From an uncultured Pseudoxanthomonas sp. (GTDB lineage Bacteria > Pseudomonadota > Gammaproteobacteria > Xanthomonadales > Xanthomonadaceae), in the NCBI GenBank assembly GCA_937975725.1, contig CALJUL010000133.1, positions 1 through 10,868 on the forward strand: a stretch of DNA of 10,868 nucleotides. The letters are read 5' to 3'. The notes under the pieces are model-generated. The model did no database searches and had not been told where the DNA came from. It was given only the letters and a program-made list of their open reading frames with translations. Every line of letters begins with the position of its first letter. The first letter of the stretch is position 1. The position numbers were made by a program, and so were the translations under genes. Of this stretch, positions 6,923-10,868 are shown piece after piece.

Positions 6923-7082
6923 TGCATGAGCGACGTCAGTCGCGACCGCGGCAACGGAACAGCCTTGAAGCAGCGGATCGAGACGGATGCAGGCCGCCGC
7001 AGCGCCGTTGCCCGGCTTGCCCGCGCGCGGCGTATCTCAGGGTGCTTCCGTTGCCGCGGTCGCGACTGACGTCGCTCCTACA
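6923..7082. repeat. Inverted pair of REP-like elements (BIME-like), perfect 32-bp arms
   Basis: The arm at 6928-6959 (starting GAGCGACGTCAGTCGCGACC) is the exact reverse complement of the arm at 7046-7077. The spacer is 86 bp. Each arm holds its own small hairpin, GCGAC-GTCA-GTCGC, at 6930-6943 and in reverse at 7062-7075. Outside the right arm the minus strand reads TGTAGGAG, which carries the GTAG foot known from REP sequences associated with RAYT (TnpA-REP) proteins. The left side reads TGCATGAG, a decayed version with two changes, so similarity extends imperfectly to 6923 and 7082. REP pairs commonly sit 3' of genes and can stabilise mRNA or cause transcription termination; here the pair follows the amidohydrolase gene. 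No RAYT gene is in the window. Confidence 0.85.
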
Positions 7083-7118
7083 GGAGAGGCAGAAGCATCG
7101 AAGGGAGATGAAGCGCCC

Positions 7119-9152
7119 TCAGCGCGCAGGCCGCACTTCCAGCGCAGGCGCGAACGGGGCGATGCCCAGTGCCGCGTCGATCTCGGCCGGGTAATAGGCG
7201 TGCCCGTCCTTGATCACCAGCGCCAGCTTGCGGATGTCGCGGATGTCGCGGGTGGGGTCGCCGTCCACCAGCACCAGGTCGGCGCGCTTGCCCGGAGCGA
7301 TGGAGCCGGCCTCGTCCAGCGTGCGCGTGTAGCGGGCGCCGTTCCACGTGGCCACCTGCAGCACCTGCGCCGGGGTCAGCCCGGCCTGCACGTACAGCTC
7401 CAGTTCGCGTTGCAGGGTGAAGCCCGGCAGTTCGTCCGTACCGGCGACGAGCGGGACGCCGGCGCGGTACAGGCGGCCGGTGAATTCGACCAGCTTGTCG
7501 AAGCTGCGCTTGTAGCGCGCGCCGGTGGCGTCGTCGGGGATGTCCAGCTCCGCCGCGCGCCGGCTGCGCTGCACGTCCGGCGGCAGATGGTCGGCGACGT
7601 CGGCGACGATGGGCGACAGTTGCCCTTCGCGCTGGTGCAGGAATTCGAACGTCGCCAGGGTCGGGTCGATGACGATCTGCTTCTCCGCCAATTCCGCGAT
7701 GAAGTCCTGCACCGGCCTGCTGTCGAAATCGAGCGCATCGGTGCGGTCGGCGACCAGATAGAAGCGCGCCAGCGTGCGGGTGTCGGTATCCGGCGTGACG
7801 AAGAAGTTGAGCATCACCTGGTTGATGTGCTGGATCTCGTCGTAGCCCTGCTCCACCACGTCCTGCGCGCGCAGGAAGGCCGGCACGTGGCCGCTCACGC
7901 GCAGGCCGCGCTGGTGCGCGTAGGCCGCGGTCTCGCGCAGGATCTCCTTCGGGAACGAGTTGTAGATCTTGACCTGCGGATAGCCGTGGTCGGCGTACCA
8001 GTCGATCGCCCGCTTCGCCTCGGCCAGGTCGCCGATGACGAAGCCGCCCTGCGAGGAATGCGGACTGCTGCCCTCGATGTAGCCGGCCGGGATGACCCGC
8101 GGATGCAGCAGCGTGCCGGCCCGCTCCTCGGCCATCAGTTGCTGCAGGGTGGCGTTGTCGTTGCCCATGTCGCGCACGCTGGTCACGCCGGCGGCCAGGT
8201 GCAGCCCGCCTTCCCAGCGACCCGCGTGCACGTGCATGTCGTACAGGCCGGGCAGCAGCACGCGCCCATCGGCGTCCACCACGTTGTCGGCGGCCGGCGC
8301 CGCTGCCGATGCCGGCGCGACGGAGACGATGCGCCCCTCGCGCAGCAGCACGTCGGAACGCTCGCCCAGCACCGCGTGCTCGCTGTCGAACACGCGCGCG
8401 TTGCGGATCAACGTGGTGCCCGGCAGCGGATGCGCCAGGCGTTGCTGGAGCGCGACCAGCGCCTCGCCTTCGGCGGTCTGCTGGCGCGCTTCCAATGCCG
8501 CCGCGCTGGACTGCCAGCCGTCCTCCACCAGTTGCAGGAAGCCGGGGACGATGTAGGCGAACAGGCGCGGCGCGGCGTCGCGCGTCACCCAGGCGAAATC
8601 GGGAGTGAAACCGATCCCGGTCAGGCTGACCAGGTCGACGGTGCGCGACCGCTCGCCACTGCGCACGTCCATGGACGCCAGCCTGCGCTGGGTCAGCGTG
8701 CCGCTCGGCACCAGCGGCAGCCTGCCGTCGGGCTGCCGGGCCAGCGCCGCCAGCGCCACCGAGGTCGCGGCCGGCGTGCCGCCCAGCGGCGTGTACAGCG
8801 CGGTGCCTGTGAACGCGTGCGTGCCGCTGTCCGACGTGCTCTTCCAGCGGCCGACATCGCCCTCGCGCACGAACGATTCGTCCACCGGCGCGCCGAAGGT
8901 GGACACGCCGCGCACCTGGTAGCGGCGGAAGGTGCCGTCGGGCGCGAGTTCGAATTCCTCCTTAAGTTCCGGGCCGCGCCCGTTGTCCTTGAACACGAAA
9001 TCGACCCGGGTGACGCCGTCCTCGCCCACGCGGACCGTCTGTTCGCCGGCCTGCTTGCCGCCGTCCACCAGCGCCACGTAGCGCAGGGTCTCGGCGGCCT
9101 TGACGCCCGGGGCCAGCAACAGCGCACAGCAGATGACAAGGACGGGCTTCAC
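7119..9152 (-). CDS. Secreted metal-dependent amidohydrolase with extra N-terminal domain
   Basis: This is a 677-residue exported hydrolase. A Sec signal peptide covers about 1-20 (hydrophobic VLVICCALLLAPG, cleavage near VKA/AE). Residues about 21-240 form a region I cannot assign to a family. From about 246 comes an amidohydrolase-superfamily domain: the small beta-sandwich piece (LIRNARVFD, VLLREGRIV), then the TIM barrel. Metal ligands are H307 and H309 in GLYDMHVHAG, probable carboxylated K395 in VKIYNS, H422 in VSGHVP, H442 in IQHINQ and D573 in VAGTDELPG. The closing strand GSIAPGKRADLVLVDGDP (616-633) is typical. Relatives include imidazolonepropionase-like and Xaa-Pro/Xaa-Arg dipeptidase-like secreted enzymes, so dipeptide or lactam hydrolysis is plausible; the substrate is unknown. 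GTG 9152 is chosen because it directly precedes the signal peptide and has a strong ribosome binding site; an in-frame upstream start would add a charged 41-residue leader. It is divergent from the M3 peptidase gene. Confidence 0.88.
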   Translation of the reverse strand: MKPVLVICCALLLAPGVKAAETLRYVALVDGGKQAGEQTVRVGEDGVTRVDFVFKDNGRGPELKEEFELAPDGTFRRYQVRGVSTFGAPVDESFVREGDVGRWKSTSDSGTHAFTGTALYTPLGGTPAATSVALAALARQPDGRLPLVPSGTLTQRRLASMDVRSGERSRTVDLVSLTGIGFTPDFAWVTRDAAPRLFAYIVPGFLQLVEDGWQSSAAALEARQQTAEGEALVALQQRLAHPLPGTTLIRNARVFDSEHAVLGERSDVLLREGRIVSVAPASAAAPAADNVVDADGRVLLPGLYDMHVHAGRWEGGLHLAAGVTSVRDMGNDNATLQQLMAEERAGTLLHPRVIPAGYIEGSSPHSSQGGFVIGDLAEAKRAIDWYADHGYPQVKIYNSFPKEILRETAAYAHQRGLRVSGHVPAFLRAQDVVEQGYDEIQHINQVMLNFFVTPDTDTRTLARFYLVADRTDALDFDSRPVQDFIAELAEKQIVIDPTLATFEFLHQREGQLSPIVADVADHLPPDVQRSRRAAELDIPDDATGARYKRSFDKLVEFTGRLYRAGVPLVAGTDELPGFTLQRELELYVQAGLTPAQVLQVATWNGARYTRTLDEAGSIAPGKRADLVLVDGDPTRDIRDIRKLALVIKDGHAYYPAEIDAALGIAPFAPALEVRPAR

Positions 9153-9296
9153 GGAATGCTCCTGCGGCGGACGGTGCGCGCATTCTGACCCAGATCGGCG
9201 CGGCGTTCGCGCCGGCTGCCCATGCCTTTCGTCATGGGTCCGTGCCGCCCCCTTCCGGTACCCTTGGGAATCCACTGTTCAGGACGCCGCGCTTCG
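9153..9296. promoter_or_regulatory. Divergent intergenic region between the amidohydrolase and M3 peptidase genes
   Basis: The two secreted hydrolase genes are transcribed away from this 144-bp gap, so both promoters should lie in it. The only dyad seen is CCCATG (9219-9224) and CATGGG (9233-9238), 8 bp apart, a possible operator. A weak -10-like TACCCT lies about 40 bp before the peptidase start. No convincing promoter pair is visible for either gene. Confidence 0.35.
9159..9164 (-). promoter_or_regulatory. Ribosome binding site that fixes a GTG start of the amidohydrolase
   Basis: Read on the minus strand, CAGGAG lies 6 nt before GTG 9152, and the signal peptide starts immediately at that codon. 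This decides the start. Confidence 0.7.
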
Positions 9297-10868
9297 ATGA
9301 CCACCCGCCTCGCCCTCGCGCTCGCCGCGACCCTGGGACTCGCCATGCCCGCCTACAGCCAGGCCGCCGCACCGGCCTCCACCACCGTCCAGGCCGCCAA
9401 TCCCTTCTTCGCGCAGAGCCCGCTGCCGCTGCATTACCCGCAGTTCGACAGGATCAAGGACAGCGATTTCGCCCCCGCCTTCGACGCCGGCATGGCCGAG
9501 CAGTTGAAGGAGATCGACGCCATCGCCGGCAACCCGGCCGCGCCCACCTTCGACAACACCATCATCGCGCTGGAGAAGTCCGGCCAGGTGCTGGACCGCG
9601 CCACCACCGTGTTCTTCAACCTGGTCGGCACCGACACCAACGACACGCGCAACGAGTTGCGCGCCAACTACTCGGCGAAGTTCGCCGCGCACGGCGACGC
9701 CATCAACCTCAATCCCAAGCTCTTCGCCCGCATCAAGGCGCTGTACGAAAAGCGCGACACCCTGGGCCTGGACCCGCAGGGCGTGCGACTGATCGAGCGC
9801 TACCACACCAGCTTCGTCCGCGCCGGCGCCAACCTGAACGACGCCGACAAGGCCACGCTGAAGGCGATGAACGCCGAACTGGCCTCGCTGGGCACCCGGT
9901 TCAGCGACTACGTGCGGAAGGAAGTGAACGCTTCGGCCGTGGTCGTGGACGACGTGAAGCAGCTCGACGGCCTGACCGAGGCGCAGATCGCCACCGCCGC
10001 CGAAACGGCGAAGAACCGCGGCCTGGACGGCAAGTACGTGCTGACCTTGCTCAACACCACCGGCCAGCCGCCGGAATCGCAACTGACCGACCGCGCGCTG
10101 CGCCGGCGCCTGCACGAAGCCTCGGTCGCGCGCGGCAGCCGCGGCGGCGAGTTCGACACCACCGCGCTGGTCTCGCGCATCATGAAGCTGCGCGCCGACC
10201 GCGCGAAGCTGCTGGGCTATCCCAACCACGCCGCCTACGGCCTGGAAGACCAGACCGCGCGCACGCCGGAAGCCGTCAATGCGATGCTCGGCAAACTGGC
10301 GCCGGCCGCGGTGGCGAACGCCAAGCGCGAGGCCGCCGACCTGCAGGCGATGATCGACCGGGAGCAGAAGGCCAAGGGCCAGCCGAGCTTCAAGCTGGAG
10401 CCATGGGACTGGGCCTTCTACACCGAGAAGGTGCGCGCGGCCAAGTACGACTTCGACGAATCGCAGCTCAAGCCGTACTTCGAGATGAAGAACGTGCTGG
10501 AGAACGGCGTGTTCTACGCCGCCAACCAGTTGTACGGGCTGAGCTTCAAGGAACGCACCGACCTGCCCAAGTACCACGCCGACACCTGGACCTACGACGT
10601 GTTCAACGCCGACGGTTCGCAACTGGCAATCTTCATCTTCGACCCGTATGCGCGCGACTCCAAGCGCGGCGGCGCGTGGATGAATTCCTACGTGTCGCAG
10701 TCGGGCCTGACCGGCGACAAGCCGGTAGTGGCCAACCACCTCAACGTGCCCAAGCCGCCGGCCGGCGAGCCCACGCTGCTGACCTGGGACGAGGTGACCA
10801 CGGCGTTCCACGAGTTCGGCCACGCGCTGCACGGCATGTTCTCGGACGTGAAGTACCCCTACTTCAGC
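9297..10868 (+). CDS. dcp: Secreted M3 family zinc metallopeptidase (peptidyl-dipeptidase Dcp-like), 3' truncated by the window edge
   Basis: M3A peptidases cut short peptides; Dcp removes C-terminal dipeptides. The frame runs open from ATG 9297 to the window edge, giving 524 residues. An N-terminal signal peptide (MTTRLALALAATLGLAMPAYS, cleavage near residue 21-24) places it in the periplasm or outside. The long helical N-terminal region begins with NPFFAQSPLPLHYPQFDRIK, a form typical of Dcp, and includes FDNTIIALEKSGQVLDR. Further family stretches are LLGYPNHAAYGLEDQ and KYDFDESQLKPYFEM. The zinc motif HEFGH is at 505-509, with E506 catalytic and two His zinc ligands, continuing ALHGMFSDVKYP. 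The third ligand (Glu) and the C-terminus lie outside the window; family members are around 680-720 residues. AGGA at 9281-9284 is a weak, rather distant ribosome binding site. It could equally be named an oligopeptidase-A-type M3 peptidase; Dcp-like is preferred for the N-terminal match and secretion signal. Confidence 0.92.
   Translation, partial: MTTRLALALAATLGLAMPAYSQAAAPASTTVQAANPFFAQSPLPLHYPQFDRIKDSDFAPAFDAGMAEQLKEIDAIAGNPAAPTFDNTIIALEKSGQVLDRATTVFFNLVGTDTNDTRNELRANYSAKFAAHGDAINLNPKLFARIKALYEKRDTLGLDPQGVRLIERYHTSFVRAGANLNDADKATLKAMNAELASLGTRFSDYVRKEVNASAVVVDDVKQLDGLTEAQIATAAETAKNRGLDGKYVLTLLNTTGQPPESQLTDRALRRRLHEASVARGSRGGEFDTTALVSRIMKLRADRAKLLGYPNHAAYGLEDQTARTPEAVNAMLGKLAPAAVANAKREAADLQAMIDREQKAKGQPSFKLEPWDWAFYTEKVRAAKYDFDESQLKPYFEMKNVLENGVFYAANQLYGLSFKERTDLPKYHADTWTYDVFNADGSQLAIFIFDPYARDSKRGGAWMNSYVSQSGLTGDKPVVANHLNVPKPPAGEPTLLTWDEVTTAFHEFGHALHGMFSDVKYPYFS

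Larger units (their letters stand above)
6822..7118. other. 297-bp intergenic region with REP doublet and presumed gpx promoter
   Basis: This is the longest non-coding gap of the window, between the amidohydrolase stop (7119) and the peroxidase start (6821), both on the minus strand. It holds the inverted REP pair at 6923-7082. The 6833-6922 segment should contain the peroxidase promoter, but no convincing -35/-10 pair is seen. Confidence 0.5.

Noticed and set aside
6923..7082. Possible CRISPR array or tRNA-like structure
   Set aside because: There are only two arms, in inverted orientation, with one spacer. There is no direct repeat series and no cloverleaf or anticodon arrangement.
6987..9188. 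733-residue plus-strand open frame opposite the amidohydrolase gene
   Set aside because: It is antisense to a gene with a complete set of metal ligands and a signal peptide, its composition is Arg/His/Val/Gln-rich, and it begins inside the REP region.
9279..10832. 517-residue minus-strand open frame opposite the M3 peptidase gene
   Set aside because: It is a GC-bias antisense shadow: it lacks family motifs and is rich in Val/Gly/His/Gln as expected of the complement of biased codons. The plus strand encodes a clear M3 peptidase with signal peptide and HEFGH.

Overview
The window is about 10.9 kb of GC-rich, gene-dense bacterial chromosome. Codon third positions are mostly G or C. The gene set (scpA-scpB-rluB, a VEK-ending Fpr, secreted amidohydrolase and M3 peptidase, GTAG-type REP repeats) suggests a gammaproteobacterium of the Xanthomonadaceae (Lysobacter, Pseudoxanthomonas, Stenotrophomonas and relatives). 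That placement is an inference from the reading, not a search result.

Left part (1-3450, all +): the end of scpA, complete scpB and complete rluB form one transcription unit. scpB and rluB overlap by ATGA, and a 10-bp GC-rich hairpin with a T-rich tail closes the unit. ScpA and ScpB are the kleisin and winged-helix partners of SMC in chromosome segregation. RluB is a 23S rRNA pseudouridine synthase. ScpB ends in a long acidic, apparently disordered tail, and RluB in a long basic Gly/Arg/Pro-rich tail.

Middle part (3556-6152, all +): an FAD-dependent oxidoreductase of the geranylgeranyl-reductase/FixC-like group, then a ferredoxin(flavodoxin)-NADP+ reductase (fpr) with its own candidate -10 box, then a secreted TlpA/ResA-like thioredoxin. 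All three are redox proteins, but shared function is only inferred.

Right part: on the minus strand, a glutathione peroxidase (6339-6821) faces the TlpA gene. A large secreted amidohydrolase (7119-9152, GTG start) lies upstream of it. Between these two is a 297-bp gap carrying two REP-like hairpins as a perfect 32-bp inverted repeat. A divergent plus-strand gene from 9297 encodes a secreted M3 zinc metallopeptidase (Dcp-like) and runs off the right edge just after its HEFGH motif.

I see no CRISPR array, tRNA, rRNA, prophage, IS transposase or defence locus. Most of the window is ordinary core genome. The parts most worth a second look are the REP doublet, the oppositely charged tails of ScpB and RluB, and the uncharacterised N-terminal domain of the amidohydrolase. 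No intergenic stretch exceeds 300 bases.
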